64,000 nt of DNA from Halalkalibacter wakoensis JCM 9140 (GTDB lineage Bacteria > Bacillota > Bacilli > Bacillales > Bacillaceae_D), in contig NZ_BAUT01000016.1 in the NCBI RefSeq assembly GCF_000513095.1, positions 1-64,000 of the forward strand, read 5' to 3'. The notes below the pieces were generated by a model. It was not told where the DNA came from, made no database searches, and was given only the letters and a program-made list of their open reading frames with translations. Below are positions 8,492 to 17,784 of this stretch, one piece after another (the stretch's first letter is position 1; each line of letters opens with the position of its first letter). The translations under genes were made by a program, and so were the position numbers.

Positions 8492-8532
8492 GAATGAAAG
8501 AGGGCCCTTTAAAAAAGGCCCCTCTTTCATTC
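8492..8532. terminator. Long hairpin between convergent genes
   Basis: A near-perfect hairpin of GAATGAAAGAGGG-type arms around an A-rich loop lies between the stops of the MFS (+) and EamA (-) genes. It can serve both strands; the T tail is weak on each side. Confidence 0.65.
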
Positions 8533-9465
8533 TTATCCAACTTCCTCTTTTACTTGGCTCTCTCCAAGGCCATGACTTTTCTTTTCTTTTACCCGTGATA
8601 GAATCACAATCGTTGCAATAATACAGCTTGCCCCTAGCCATTCAGCACCACCAAATGAAACATTTAACCAAACAACAGCGAGTACGGCTGCTGAAAGAGG
8701 CTCAGCACAAGCTAGCAAACTTGTTTCAGTTGGTTTCAGATACTTTAAACTTTCCAGATAGCTGTAAAACGCAATCAACGTTCCAAAAAGAACGACAAAC
8801 AACAAGGCTGCAATCGAGAGCGGATTCAGATTGCCAACAACATTCCACGGTTGATGAACAACACTCATACCAATTCCGCCAATGACCATCCCCCACCCCA
8901 CCACAACCGCTGACCCAAATTCGTTTAATAACTTGATCGGCTGTAATGTATAAAAAGCTAATGCGACTGCTGATGCAAGTCCCCAAAACAAAGCCCATCC
9001 AGAAATCGATAACGATGTGAATTGACCATGCGTCACCAATAAAAATGTTCCAAGCAAGGCTAAAATAATGGCTACTACTTGTTGCATAGATGGCCATGTC
9101 TTAAAGCGAATCAGTAAATAAAGAGCAATCATGACAGGCCCCGTATACTGAAGCAATGTAGCCGTTGCTGCATTGCTAGCAGCAATTGCGGCAAAATACG
9201 TATACTGTACGGCAAGCATTCCAAAAATTCCAAATAAAACCACACTTATTCGATTGCCTCGTCTTTGCCATATGGCCCATATATTTTGTCTCCTGCGTGC
9301 AAACAACAAAAGCAAAACTCCAGCACTTAATAACCGAATTACCGTGAGCCATTCCGCATTAAATGCTTGTTGTTCAAATAAATATTGAGCAACCGTTCCC
9401 GATACTCCCCACAGGATTGCCCCGAGAAGAACTAAAAAGATGCCTTTCATTCGTGATTGATTCAT
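8533..9465 (-). CDS. EamA/DMT-family transporter
   Basis: A ten-helix drug/metabolite transporter built from two EamA halves. The first half begins FLVLLGAILWGVSGTVAQYL and the second around LSISGWALFWGLASAVALAF; the PTETSLLACAEPLSAAVLAV stretch near the C-terminus is the family hallmark. I prefer the ATG at 9465 because GAGGG lies 8 nt upstream; a GTG/ATG further out in the same frame has poorer spacing. About 310 residues. Probable exporter of metabolites or amino acids; substrate not predictable. It stands alone, convergent with the MFS gene and downstream of the Sir2 gene on the same strand. Confidence 0.87.
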   Translation of the reverse strand: MNQSRMKGIFLVLLGAILWGVSGTVAQYLFEQQAFNAEWLTVIRLLSAGVLLLLFARRRQNIWAIWQRRGNRISVVLFGIFGMLAVQYTYFAAIAASNAATATLLQYTGPVMIALYLLIRFKTWPSMQQVVAIILALLGTFLLVTHGQFTSLSISGWALFWGLASAVALAFYTLQPIKLLNEFGSAVVVGWGMVIGGIGMSVVHQPWNVVGNLNPLSIAALLFVVLFGTLIAFYSYLESLKYLKPTETSLLACAEPLSAAVLAVVWLNVSFGGAEWLGASCIIATIVILSRVKEKKSHGLGESQVKEEVG

Positions 9466-9523
9466 GTTCATTTCCCTCACTACTTTTCTGATCATTCTAT
9501 CGTACCACGAAATGATTGGTCTC

Positions 9524-10252
9524 CTACACCAATTTATTTACTCCCACTAATGTTTCTTTCGCACTCCCCTCAATACTAAGATCAAAGAACAACTGGTGCT
9601 CACTTACATCTTGGTTAATATATACGGTCTTACCATGAGTCATCGTTGGGAGCTGACTCACTGGATACACTTGCAAACTTGTCCCAATGACAATAACAAG
9701 ATCAGCTCGTTTAATATTTGAAAGTGCGTGATTCCATGCGGATTCTGGCAACATTTCACCAAAAAGCACAACATTAGGTCGGAAGTTCCCACCACAAAAC
9801 TCACAACTTTCTTTTGCAAAAAATTGGTCCTTCGTAGCCTCAGTTGCACAGCTATGACAACGATATGTCCGTATTGAACCATGTAACTCATCCACATTCA
9901 TATTTCCAGCTTCAGCATGAAAACCATCAACATTTTGTGTCGCAACACGTTGCAACAGTCCTTTCTCTTGCCAATGGGCAAGAACAAAATGTCCTTCATG
10001 CGGTTTACATGAGGCTAATGCTTTCACTCGACAACAATAAAATTCATGAAATAACTCATACTGGTTTTCCAAAGCTTCAACGGTCGCAACGGTTAACGGA
10101 TCTATGTTTTTCCACCACCCCGACGGAGAACGGAAATCTGGAATTCCACTTTCCGTACTCATTCCGGCTCCCGTTAAGACGAACGTATTCTTAGACTCTT
10201 TGAGTAGTTGAGACAGTTCCTTTATTTTTCCACTTTCAGATGGTTTTGTCAT
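9524..10252 (-). CDS. srtN: Sir2-family NAD-dependent protein deacetylase
   Basis: A sirtuin that removes acetyl groups from lysines with consumption of NAD. About 242 residues from the ATG at 10252, which follows GAGG with 8-nt spacing; an upstream in-frame start at 10285 has no such site. Visible motifs are GAGMSTESGIPDFR (about 28-41, NAD loop), QNVDGFH with the catalytic His at about 112, and a zinc site of four Cys (about 132, 135, 150, 153). GTSLQVYPVSQLP near the C-terminus completes the NAD pocket. The match to Bacillus SrtN is by family; likely targets include acetyl-CoA synthetase. Confidence 0.92.
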   Translation of the reverse strand: MTKPSESGKIKELSQLLKESKNTFVLTGAGMSTESGIPDFRSPSGWWKNIDPLTVATVEALENQYELFHEFYCCRVKALASCKPHEGHFVLAHWQEKGLLQRVATQNVDGFHAEAGNMNVDELHGSIRTYRCHSCATEATKDQFFAKESCEFCGGNFRPNVVLFGEMLPESAWNHALSNIKRADLVIVIGTSLQVYPVSQLPTMTHGKTVYINQDVSEHQLFFDLSIEGSAKETLVGVNKLV

Positions 10253-10383
10253 CCATTCATCCTCTTTTCTAATTGTTGTTACCAAGTAGGTTCTTTAAGC
10301 GTGTTCATTTTCCTTTTTGGTTTTTGAATTTGTGTGGTTTGTATATAAATAAATATTTTACGCAAATCCTAAAGAGTATAATG

Positions 10384-10426
10384 AAAGAGCCTATCCCTCT
10401 TAGTGATTAGGAGGAACAGGCTCTTT
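10384..10426. terminator. Hairpin after the RacA-like gene
   Basis: AAAGAGCCT (10384-10392) pairs with AGGCTCTTT (10418-10426), enclosing a purine/pyrimidine-rich loop that can pair further. It directly follows the minus-strand gene ending at 10438. Confidence 0.65.
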
Positions 10427-10437
10427 AAACAAAACCA

Positions 10438-11121
10438 TCACGAATAATCAACAGACCCTTCTTTTTTCGGCTTAAATAATTGAACCAACCAACCAGGAAA
10501 CCTTTGTTTGGCTGCAGCGGTCTCACGATATACTTGGACAAATTCTTGAAACTGCGCTTCTCTTTCTTCTAATTTTTGTTGAATAAACAACTTTTCTTCT
10601 TCCTCTCGGTAAATATCTTCACGAAGACGTAACACTTCTTCTTTTGTAACCTCGGCTGTTTCAGCGACTAAATGTGAATACGATTGGATGATGGATTTTG
10701 TTTTGCTTTGACCAATCTTCATTTCGCTTTTAATTTCTGCTTTTACATCATGGATAATATCATCTTTCATCATATCAATTGAATCAGTCAATTCGCGAAT
10801 GCTTTCGTTTGTGTCATGCTGAAGAGAAATGATTTTGGCAAATTCCTGCTCGTCAACTTCTTCTTCTCGTTCTTCCACTTCTTGAGTCTTCACCGTATTC
10901 AAAATGAAGTTAACATTGTCCTCGTTAATGTTATTATCCTTCAAAATTTTTATTTTTTTTAACATTTCAAGATCTTGGTCATCGTAAAGTCGCGCACCCG
11001 TTTTTGTTCGCTCCACTTGAAGAGCGTATGGAAATAATTCCTCCCACTCACGTAACTTTCCCACTGGTATTTTTAGCTGTTTTGACACTTCCTTAATCGT
11101 TAACTTTTGAACGTTTTCCAT
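10438..11121 (-). CDS. MerR-type HTH coiled-coil protein (RacA-like)
   Basis: A 227-residue protein with an N-terminal MerR-like winged helix (about 5-75: LTIKEVSKQLKIPVGKLREW, then RLYDDQDLEMLKKIKILKD) and a long charged coiled coil (about 80-205, with EEEEKLFIQQKLEEREAQF). The C-terminal tail PGWLVQLFKPKKE is aromatic and basic, like a peripheral membrane anchor. This plan resembles RacA, which tethers the chromosome to the pole during sporulation, more than a ligand-sensing MerR repressor. B. subtilis RacA is shorter (184 residues by my recollection), so orthology is uncertain. It could instead be a plasmid-type DUF3967 relative. It is a single gene with its own terminator. Confidence 0.65.
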   Translation of the reverse strand: MENVQKLTIKEVSKQLKIPVGKLREWEELFPYALQVERTKTGARLYDDQDLEMLKKIKILKDNNINEDNVNFILNTVKTQEVEEREEEVDEQEFAKIISLQHDTNESIRELTDSIDMMKDDIIHDVKAEIKSEMKIGQSKTKSIIQSYSHLVAETAEVTKEEVLRLREDIYREEEEKLFIQQKLEEREAQFQEFVQVYRETAAAKQRFPGWLVQLFKPKKEGSVDYS

Positions 11122-11230
11122 CTTCTCACCCCATCATAATAATTATCTGTACCTACATATTAGATGAAGCAACGTCCATTTTCCTTCCGCTTGACAAAAC
11201 TTCTAAAAACTAGTGGTCATTCGGCTTAAA

Positions 11231-11263
11231 AAGTGAAAAAATGCGGTCAATTCTCCGCATTTT
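11231..11263 (-). terminator. Terminator of the CxxCxGxG protein gene
   Basis: AAAATGCGG (11238-11246) pairs with CCGCATTTT (11255-11263); on the minus strand it is followed by TTTTTTCACTTTTT. Confidence 0.8.
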
Positions 11264-11273
11264 CGAGCATATC

Positions 11274-11483
11274 TTAATAGTTTGTCTCTACCCAATCGGT
11301 ATACAAACCACTACCACTGCAGCCACCGCAATCGAGATATGAATTCAGCATATACATTTCAGAACCATGCATGGAAAACCCTTTCCCTTGACACTCTGGA
11401 CAGACACCTTGCTCTTTTGAGTATTCAACACGTTTCTCATATCTTTGGTCAAACCAATTGCCAATTACATTTAATAATCCCAT
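11274..11483 (-). CDS. Small DnaJ-type zinc-finger (CxxCxGxG) protein
   Basis: A protein of about 69 residues with one DnaJ-like zinc knuckle split in two halves: CPECQGKGF and CGGCSGSGL, enough cysteines (four) to hold one zinc ion. The N-terminus MGLLNVIGNWFDQRYEKRV is amphipathic. The ATG at 11483 is preferred because GAGGTGAGG lies 6-7 nt upstream. Similar tiny proteins occur in Bacillus but I know no defined function; protein folding or RNA contact is possible. It is upstream of nothing else on its strand before the RacA-like gene and has its own terminator. Confidence 0.7.
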   Translation of the reverse strand: MGLLNVIGNWFDQRYEKRVEYSKEQGVCPECQGKGFSMHGSEMYMLNSYLDCGGCSGSGLYTDWVETNY

Positions 11484-11566
11484 CTTTTTCCTCACCTCGA
11501 AGGTAATATGTCCTTAGAGGTGAAAGTTTATACAACTTTTTTCTATAAAAAAGAACTGTGAACATT

Positions 11567-13000
11567 TTACTTTTTAATGAACTCAAAAGCAGCCAATGCC
11601 CGCTTTCTGGCATAGGAGTGCTCAATGATTGGTAGCGGGTATGTCACACCAAGTTTAATTCCAGCTTTCTCTAACACCGTGTTTGGCGCATCCCACGGTT
11701 TGAAAAGGTATTTTGTAGGTAACTGCGCTAATTCAGGGATCCATTTACGAATATAGTCTCCATTTCCGTCAAACTTTTCAGCTTGGGTATTCGGGTTAAA
11801 AATACGGAAATAAGGAGCGGCGTCAAAACCGGATCCTGTCACCCATTGCCAGCCCATATAATTGTTGGCTACATCTAAGTCAACTAATGTTTCTCGAAAC
11901 CAATTTGCCCCCCACGTCCACGGCAACAATAAATGTTTAACTAAAAAAGAAGCAACCACCATTCGGACGCGATTATGCATCCATCCCGTTTCCCATAATT
12001 CCCTCATCCCCGCATCAATTAAAGGGTAACCCGTCTCACCCTTTTTCCATTTAGAAAATGCGTCTAAATCTTCTTCCCACGGAAACTGTGAAAATTCCAA
12101 ACGTAACGGATTCTTCACAAGCATCGGAAAAGCGACTAATTGATGATACGCAAAATCTCGCCAAACGAGTTGCCTTAAAAAAGCTTCAATCTGGACATCT
12201 TCTACTTGATTGTCTATTTCAAGTTTTTCTAATAAAGAGTGCCAAATAAATGTTGGACTTATCTCTCCCCACGATAGATGTGGAGAGATTTTGGCCGTTG
12301 AATGAGTAAATGGGAAATCCCTATTTTCCTTATAGTGACCCAATGATTTTCCCAAAAAATCTTCCCAGGCAAATAAGGCTCCTCTTTCTCCAGGAGTCCA
12401 ATAAGACATAAATTTATTATGCCAATGAACTCTCGGTAAAAGAAACAATTCATCTACTTTTAAGCTACCGATCTTATGTTCATAACCTGAAATGTCTGCT
12501 GGGACTTTTTCTGGCTTCCTGATATACGTATGTCTGCTTTTTTTCCAAAAGGATGTGAACACCTTGTACGGCTCGTTTTTTCCGTTTACAATTTTTCCAG
12601 GCTCAAACAGCACGTTACCATGAAAGGACCGGACTTCAATCCCTTGTTGATGTAATACCTGTTTGACTTTTGTACTACAAACTAGTGCACTTGGCTCATA
12701 ACGTTCATGAAAATAAACCGCTTTTGCAGTTGTTTCTCTGATCACATTTTGCAAAATTTCCAAGCTATCTCCTTTTCGAATAATTAGGTTTGCTCCTAAT
12801 GAGGATAAATTCGTTTGTAATGCTAAAAGAGAATGATGGAGCCACCATAACGATGCATCGTCCCAGCCCTTATTTTCCACGTCCTGGTCCCATATATAAA
12901 GCGGAACGACAACTCCTTCTTTTGCAGCTTGATACAATGCGAGGTGGTCGTGAACTCGTAAATCTTTACGGAACCAGACAATTATCACTTTTTTCTTCAT
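11567..13000 (-). CDS. phr: Deoxyribodipyrimidine photolyase
   Basis: A blue-light DNA repair enzyme that splits cyclobutane pyrimidine dimers, or a close cryptochrome relative. 477 residues, the standard class I size. The N-terminal Rossmann-like antenna domain (about 1-130) starts VIIVWFRKDLRVHDH. The C-terminal helical FAD domain (about 200-470) has LSWGEISP, FLRQLVWRDFAYH, the family signature WMHNRVRMVVASFLVKHLL and DVANNYMGWQWVTGSG, which lines the flavin and lesion pocket. ATG at 13000 with an AGGAGATT-type site. Only 14 nt separate it from the FAD oxidoreductase upstream, so they are one unit. Two LOV photoreceptors elsewhere in the window suggest light is relevant to this organism. 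Confidence 0.95.
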   Translation of the reverse strand: MKKKVIIVWFRKDLRVHDHLALYQAAKEGVVVPLYIWDQDVENKGWDDASLWWLHHSLLALQTNLSSLGANLIIRKGDSLEILQNVIRETTAKAVYFHERYEPSALVCSTKVKQVLHQQGIEVRSFHGNVLFEPGKIVNGKNEPYKVFTSFWKKSRHTYIRKPEKVPADISGYEHKIGSLKVDELFLLPRVHWHNKFMSYWTPGERGALFAWEDFLGKSLGHYKENRDFPFTHSTAKISPHLSWGEISPTFIWHSLLEKLEIDNQVEDVQIEAFLRQLVWRDFAYHQLVAFPMLVKNPLRLEFSQFPWEEDLDAFSKWKKGETGYPLIDAGMRELWETGWMHNRVRMVVASFLVKHLLLPWTWGANWFRETLVDLDVANNYMGWQWVTGSGFDAAPYFRIFNPNTQAEKFDGNGDYIRKWIPELAQLPTKYLFKPWDAPNTVLEKAGIKLGVTYPLPIIEHSYARKRALAAFEFIKK

Positions 13001-13014
13001 CTTAATCTCCTATA

Positions 13015-13992
13015 CTAGTAAGTCTGCAATAATCTTGCCATCTCGTTTCCTACTGATACCCCTGATAGAAAGGCCGATTCTAGTCTGGTTCTCCTTGTAT
13101 TGTCAGTCTCTTGTAAAAAAGCATCTCCTGCCACAAGTAAAGGACTCTCGTGACCTACTCTTATATATGGAGTAGGAACAGGTGTCACCGCTTCTGAATA
13201 TTTCCATCTTTTCAGCTGAACGCTTTTCAAATGGTCTGTTGGAAGAATTAATGCAACTTTTTGAAGCAATTGCCTTTTGATGGTGTCATCACCTTGTACC
13301 CAATGTTCCGTTGCCCACTGACCTGTTGAATAAACACTAACTGTTACCACATCCGATACACTTTTTCTGCTATGATCCACCAATCGCTCGATCCCATCAG
13401 GCAAGTTTGAAGCCACATAACCAGACTCTTCCACCTCAGTCGCTTGTGAGAAAGAGAGAATTAGTACAAAACAAGGATTATATTGAACCTTTTCCAATTG
13501 TTTAACGTCATCATCGTCTGCATACAAACCTCTTAAAAGAGCGACCGATTGTGGGACTGGTGCTGTCACGATCAGTGCTTTTGCCTTTATTAGTTCGTTT
13601 TCTTCTGTTATTAGGGAAAACGCATTCTTTTCTAATTGCCTTAGTTCAGTTATCTTTGTATTGAGACGAACATTTACATCTTGAGCCAAATATTTTGCTA
13701 AATGATTCATTCCTTCATTGCTTTTATAACGGATATGGCGTTCTCCAAACCACGATTGTACGACTCCCGCTTCTTCCCACTGATTGACAGCTTGCTGAAA
13801 AAGGGCAGTTCGAACCGTAAAAAATTGAGCCCCGTGATCAACCTTTCCACCATCAACACGCCTAGTTGCCATTCGGCCACCTACACTTCTGCCTTTCTCT
13901 ACAATTAATCCGTTAATTCCATGAGTATGTAACGTACGTGCAGCTATAATTCCTGTTAGTCCTCCACCAATAATGACGACAGGTTGTACCAT
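13015..13992 (-). CDS. Renalase-like NAD/FAD-dependent oxidoreductase (COG3380 type)
   Basis: A 325-residue flavoprotein. It opens with VVIIGGGLTGIIAARTL, the Rossmann FAD-binding fingerprint, then VEKGRSVGGRMATRR and DHGAQFFTVR, typical of the amine-oxidase/renalase group. The C-terminal VAGDAFL motif contacts the flavin ribityl chain. The start ATG at 13992 follows GGGGAGGAG. It is directly upstream of the photolyase on the same strand. Members of this family are often found next to or fused with photolyases, which suggests a supporting role, perhaps in reduction of a flavin or repair of oxidised pyridine nucleotides, but no reaction is established for this copy. Confidence 0.83.
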   Translation of the reverse strand: MVQPVVIIGGGLTGIIAARTLHTHGINGLIVEKGRSVGGRMATRRVDGGKVDHGAQFFTVRTALFQQAVNQWEEAGVVQSWFGERHIRYKSNEGMNHLAKYLAQDVNVRLNTKITELRQLEKNAFSLITEENELIKAKALIVTAPVPQSVALLRGLYADDDDVKQLEKVQYNPCFVLILSFSQATEVEESGYVASNLPDGIERLVDHSRKSVSDVVTVSVYSTGQWATEHWVQGDDTIKRQLLQKVALILPTDHLKSVQLKRWKYSEAVTPVPTPYIRVGHESPLLVAGDAFLQETDNTRRTRLESAFLSGVSVGNEMARLLQTY

Positions 13993-14111
13993 ACTTCTCC
14001 TCCCCTTTCAATATTCAACCAACACACAACTCCCTGTTTCCATCTACTATAACAAACACTTAAAAATAAAATAAGCAACATGTTCTGAAGCAATATCTTT
14101 CATGCTCTCCC

Positions 14112-14145
14112 AAAAAAAAGAGAAGCTGCTCACAGGCAGCTTCTC
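14112..14145 (-). terminator. Terminator of the ppdK operon
   Basis: GAGAAGCTGC (14120-14129) pairs with GCAGCTTCTC (14136-14145), followed on the minus strand by eight T residues, just after the ppdK stop codon. Confidence 0.92.
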
Positions 14146-14147
14146 CA

Positions 14148-16826
14148 CTATTTTTGAGCTTGAAACTCAGCTACAGATTGTCTTAATTCATGCTTTATCG
14201 TTGCTTGTGCAGCCGCTAATCTCGCTAATGGAACGCGGTAAGGGGAGCAACTTACATAGTCCAATCCTACTTCGTGGCAAAACTCAATGGAAGTCTTTTC
14301 CCCACCATGTTCACCGCAAATTCCTGTTTTTAGCTCAGGCTTTGTACCTCTCCCAAGCTTAACACCTGTTTCAACAAGTTTTCCAACCCCATCTTGATCT
14401 AAAACAGCAAATGGATTCTCAGGAAGTACTTTGCTTTCGATGTAGGATTGAAGGAACTTCCCTTCAGCATCATCACGGCTATAACCAAATGTTGATTGAG
14501 TTAAATCATTTGTGCCAAATGAGAAAAAGTCAGCCTCCTCGGCAATTTGATCTGCGGTTAACGCAGCGCGTGGAACTTCAATCATCGTTCCCACAAGGTA
14601 ATCAAAATCTTCGCCTGTTTCTTGTTCAATTTGAACTCCTGCATTTATCACGAGTCGACGCATTTCCTTTAATTCATTTACATGGCCAACAAGTGGAATC
14701 ATGATTTCTGGCTTCACATCTATTCCTTTTGTGCGCATTTTTGATATTGCATAAAAAATCGCCTTTGCTTGCATTTCATATATTTCAGGGAACGTCATTC
14801 CAAGTCGACAACCACGATGTCCAAGCATAGGGTTAAACTCATCTATCTGACGGACTTTTCGTAACAAGTATTCCTTCTGTTTTAATTCTTCAGATTCAGG
14901 AGAAGTCATTTGCAATTTTGTTACGTCAACAAGCAGTTCTTCTTTATCTGGTAAAAATTCGTGCAAAGGTGGATCGAGTAAGCGAATTGTCACAGGACGC
15001 CCTTGCATCGCTTCAAAAATCCCTTCAAAATCTTCTTGTTGCATTGGAAGTAACTTACTTAACGCAACTTCACGCTCTTCATACGTATCGGCAAGAATCA
15101 TTTGCTGCACAATTGGAATTCGTGCTACATCCATAAACATATGCTCTGTCCGGCACAAACCTATTCCGCCCGCCCCGAATTCAACTGCTTTTTTTGCATC
15201 TTCTGGGTTATCAGCATTTGCTCGTACGCCTAATGTTCTTTCTTGATCAGCCCATGTTAACAGTAATTGAAATTCTTCTGAAAGCTGTGGATCAATCATT
15301 GGGATTTCTCCAAGAAAGATCTCTCCCGTTGAACCATCAATGGTAATGACATCTCCCTCTTTCACAATCGTTTCCCCAACTTTAAATCTCTTTTCTTTTA
15401 AATCAATTGAAACAGATTCGCATCCACAAATGCACGCTTTTCCCATTCCCCTTGCAACAACAGCTGCATGACTTGTCATTCCACCACGACTCGTCACTGT
15501 TGCTTGTGCTGCGACAATACCATGAATATCATCTGGTGTCGTTTCCGGACGAACCAGTATGACTTTTTTCTCCTCTTTTGCTAGACGATCAGCCTCATCT
15601 GCATCGAAAACCACTTTCCCTGTTGCTGCCCCCGGTGAAGCGGGAAGTCCTTTGGTTAGTGGGTTTCGAACAAATGCATCATCTATTCGACTATGGAGCA
15701 GTTGGTTTAATTGATCTGGGTCAACGCGCAATAACGCTTCTCTTTTACTAAGTATGTTTTCTTCTACTAGATCAACTGCCACTTTAATCGCAGCTTGAGC
15801 CGTTCGTTTCCCGTTTCTCGTTTGTAAAATGAAGAGCTGTCCGCGTTCAACGGTAAACTCAATATCTTGCATATCTTGGTAGTGCTTCTCAAGAAGGTTG
15901 CACGTATCAACAAATTGTTCGTACACTTCAGGCATTTCATTTTGCAGTGTCACAATCGGCTGTGGCGTGCGAATACCCGCCACAACATCCTCCCCTTGTG
16001 CGTTAATTAGATACTCCCCGTAGAGCTTCGCTTCACCTGTTGACGGATTTCGTGTAAATGCTACTCCTGTTCCTGAATCATCTCCCATGTTACCAAACAC
16101 CATGCTTTGAATGTTGACAGCGGTTCCAAGATGACCTGGGATCTTTTGTAGTCTGCGATACACAATGGCACGCTGATTGTTCCAAGAATCAAATACAGCC
16201 TCCACTGAGAGAAACATTTGCTCTTTTGGATCTTGCGGGAAAGAACTTTTCGTATGTTTTTTAACCAATTCTTTATATCCTTGAATCACTTCTTGCCAGT
16301 CAGCAGCTGTCATTTCTGGATCTGTCTCGTAGCCTTTTTCTTCACGAACCTCTTCTAACAATTGTTCAAAGTAAAATCCATCAACTTTGAGGACAACATC
16401 ACTGAACATTTGGATGAATCGACGGTAGGAATCATAAGCAAACCTCGGGTTATTTGTCAGCTTCGCCATCCCTTCAACCGTTTCATCATTCATCCCAAGG
16501 TTTAATACCGTATCCATCATTCCAGGCATAGAGTGAACAGCACCAGAACGAACGGAGACAAGCAAAGGATTTTCTGGGTCACCAAGTGTTTTTCCTGTTT
16601 GTTGTTCAAGATTTTGCAATGATTCTAGTATTTGTTGTCGAATGTTTTCAGAGATTGTTTTTCCCGCATCATAGTAAGCATTACAGGCCTCTGTAGAAAT
16701 CGTAAAACCATACGGAACAGGTAACCCAATCCGCGTCATCTCCGCCAAATTGGCTCCTTTCCCCCCTAATAATTCTCTTTTATCCCCTCTGCCTTGATCA
16801 AACATGTAAACATATTTCTTATTCAC
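14148..16826 (-). CDS. ppdK: Pyruvate, phosphate dikinase
   Basis: Interconverts pyruvate, ATP and phosphate with PEP, AMP and pyrophosphate, giving a route from pyruvate to PEP. 892 residues. The N-terminal ATP-grasp domain (about 1-340) has LLGGKGANLAEM and DDSGTGVAFTRNPSTGE. The central swivelling domain carries the phospho-His motif GGMTSHAAVVARGMGKAC at about 450-465, including the Thr that regulatory kinases modify. The C-terminal TIM barrel (about 530-875) has GIGLCRTEHMF, EIMIPLVG and SFGTNDLTQ, with the catalytic CGEHGG near the end. The start is GTG at 16826, overlapping the regulatory protein gene by 8 nt, so the two are translationally coupled. Regulation is probably by CcpN boxes upstream of the pair and by reversible phosphorylation. 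Confidence 0.96.
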   Translation of the reverse strand: MNKKYVYMFDQGRGDKRELLGGKGANLAEMTRIGLPVPYGFTISTEACNAYYDAGKTISENIRQQILESLQNLEQQTGKTLGDPENPLLVSVRSGAVHSMPGMMDTVLNLGMNDETVEGMAKLTNNPRFAYDSYRRFIQMFSDVVLKVDGFYFEQLLEEVREEKGYETDPEMTAADWQEVIQGYKELVKKHTKSSFPQDPKEQMFLSVEAVFDSWNNQRAIVYRRLQKIPGHLGTAVNIQSMVFGNMGDDSGTGVAFTRNPSTGEAKLYGEYLINAQGEDVVAGIRTPQPIVTLQNEMPEVYEQFVDTCNLLEKHYQDMQDIEFTVERGQLFILQTRNGKRTAQAAIKVAVDLVEENILSKREALLRVDPDQLNQLLHSRIDDAFVRNPLTKGLPASPGAATGKVVFDADEADRLAKEEKKVILVRPETTPDDIHGIVAAQATVTSRGGMTSHAAVVARGMGKACICGCESVSIDLKEKRFKVGETIVKEGDVITIDGSTGEIFLGEIPMIDPQLSEEFQLLLTWADQERTLGVRANADNPEDAKKAVEFGAGGIGLCRTEHMFMDVARIPIVQQMILADTYEEREVALSKLLPMQQEDFEGIFEAMQGRPVTIRLLDPPLHEFLPDKEELLVDVTKLQMTSPESEELKQKEYLLRKVRQIDEFNPMLGHRGCRLGMTFPEIYEMQAKAIFYAISKMRTKGIDVKPEIMIPLVGHVNELKEMRRLVINAGVQIEQETGEDFDYLVGTMIEVPRAALTADQIAEEADFFSFGTNDLTQSTFGYSRDDAEGKFLQSYIESKVLPENPFAVLDQDGVGKLVETGVKLGRGTKPELKTGICGEHGGEKTSIEFCHEVGLDYVSCSPYRVPLARLAAAQATIKHELRQSVAEFQAQK

Positions 16827-17640
16827 GAAACCCCACTCCTCTCTTTTTTAACATCGCTAATAACAAATCTGCCGTCTCTTCAACCGCTTTATTTGAAACG
16901 TTAATAATCGGACATCCGATTCGCTTCATAATTTTTTCAGCGTACTCTAACTCAATTAAAATGCGGTCCAATTCAGCGTAATTTGCGACTTTTAATCCTA
17001 AGTTTTTTAATCTTTCTTTTCGTATCTCATTCAGCTTATCTGGTGTAATAACAAGGCCAACACACTTATTTTTTGAAATTTGAAAAAGTTCTTCTGGTGG
17101 TCGGACTTCAGGAACAAGTGGAACATTGGCAACTTTGTATCGTTTGTGTGCTAAATACATCGATAATGGTGTCTTTGATGTTCGCGAAACCCCAATTAAA
17201 ACAATATCTGCTTTTTGGATACCACGTACATCTTGCCCATCATCATATTTGACCGCAAATTCAACTGCCGCTACACGTTTAAAATAATTATCATCTAACT
17301 TCCGCATTAGCCTTGGCTCTCGCTTAGGATCTTTGTTGAATTGCTTTGAAAAAGCTTCCATTAATGGATTCATTAGATCAACTGCTGTGATCCCTTCCAC
17401 TTTTGCCCGTTCATCCAAATACTGTTTTAAATCAGGAATAACGAGCGTATAGGCAATGATCGATCGGCTTTCCTTAGCTGAATCAAGAACATTATCTAGG
17501 TCCGATTTATCACCCACATAGGAAATATGTTCAATCTCAACTTCTCCACCATTAAATTGCGAGGCCACTGCTTTGACCATTAACTCAGCTGTGTCCCCAA
17601 CCGAGTCTGAAACGACATAGACAACTTCCTTTTCTTTCAC
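16819..17640 (-). CDS. yqfL: PPDK regulatory protein (DUF299 kinase/phosphotransferase)
   Basis: A bifunctional enzyme that inactivates pyruvate phosphate dikinase by ADP-dependent phosphorylation of its active-site Thr and reverses this with phosphate. About 273 residues from the GTG at 17640, which follows AAGGGG with 8-nt spacing; a longer frame to 17715 is unsupported and the family is about 270 residues. Motifs: VVSDSVGDTAE at the N-terminus, and the P-loop-like GVSRTSKTPLSMYLA at about 150. Its gene overlaps ppdK. In B. subtilis the homologue lies with ccpN; here ccpN is not adjacent, but two CcpN-type boxes precede the gene. Confidence 0.93.
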   Translation of the reverse strand: MKEKEVVYVVSDSVGDTAELMVKAVASQFNGGEVEIEHISYVGDKSDLDNVLDSAKESRSIIAYTLVIPDLKQYLDERAKVEGITAVDLMNPLMEAFSKQFNKDPKREPRLMRKLDDNYFKRVAAVEFAVKYDDGQDVRGIQKADIVLIGVSRTSKTPLSMYLAHKRYKVANVPLVPEVRPPEELFQISKNKCVGLVITPDKLNEIRKERLKNLGLKVANYAELDRILIELEYAEKIMKRIGCPIINVSNKAVEETADLLLAMLKKRGVGFRE

Positions 17641-17753
17641 ATCCGATTCCCCTTTTTTATAACTCTCTGTTTCTGAAGCGACGTACTTGAAAATTGTCCT
17701 TCTGTCATTTTTCAATGGTACTGAGTATGTACCTTCTGAGCTAATTTCTTTAA

Positions 17754-17764
17754 TGTGTTATACT
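17754..17764. promoter_or_regulatory. CcpN-type box 1
   Basis: TGTGTTATACT fits the CcpN consensus TRTGHYATAYW as I recall it at every position. It lies upstream of the regulatory protein-ppdK operon and overlaps a TATAAC that could be the -10 box. Confidence 0.6.
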
Positions 17765-17784
17765 TTTTATTGATTTAACTTAAA

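Noticed and set aside
8726-9097. 123-codon minus-strand frame inside the EamA gene
   Set aside because: Overlaps a complete transporter in another frame and is rich in Cys/Trp, as expected for a shifted membrane-protein frame.
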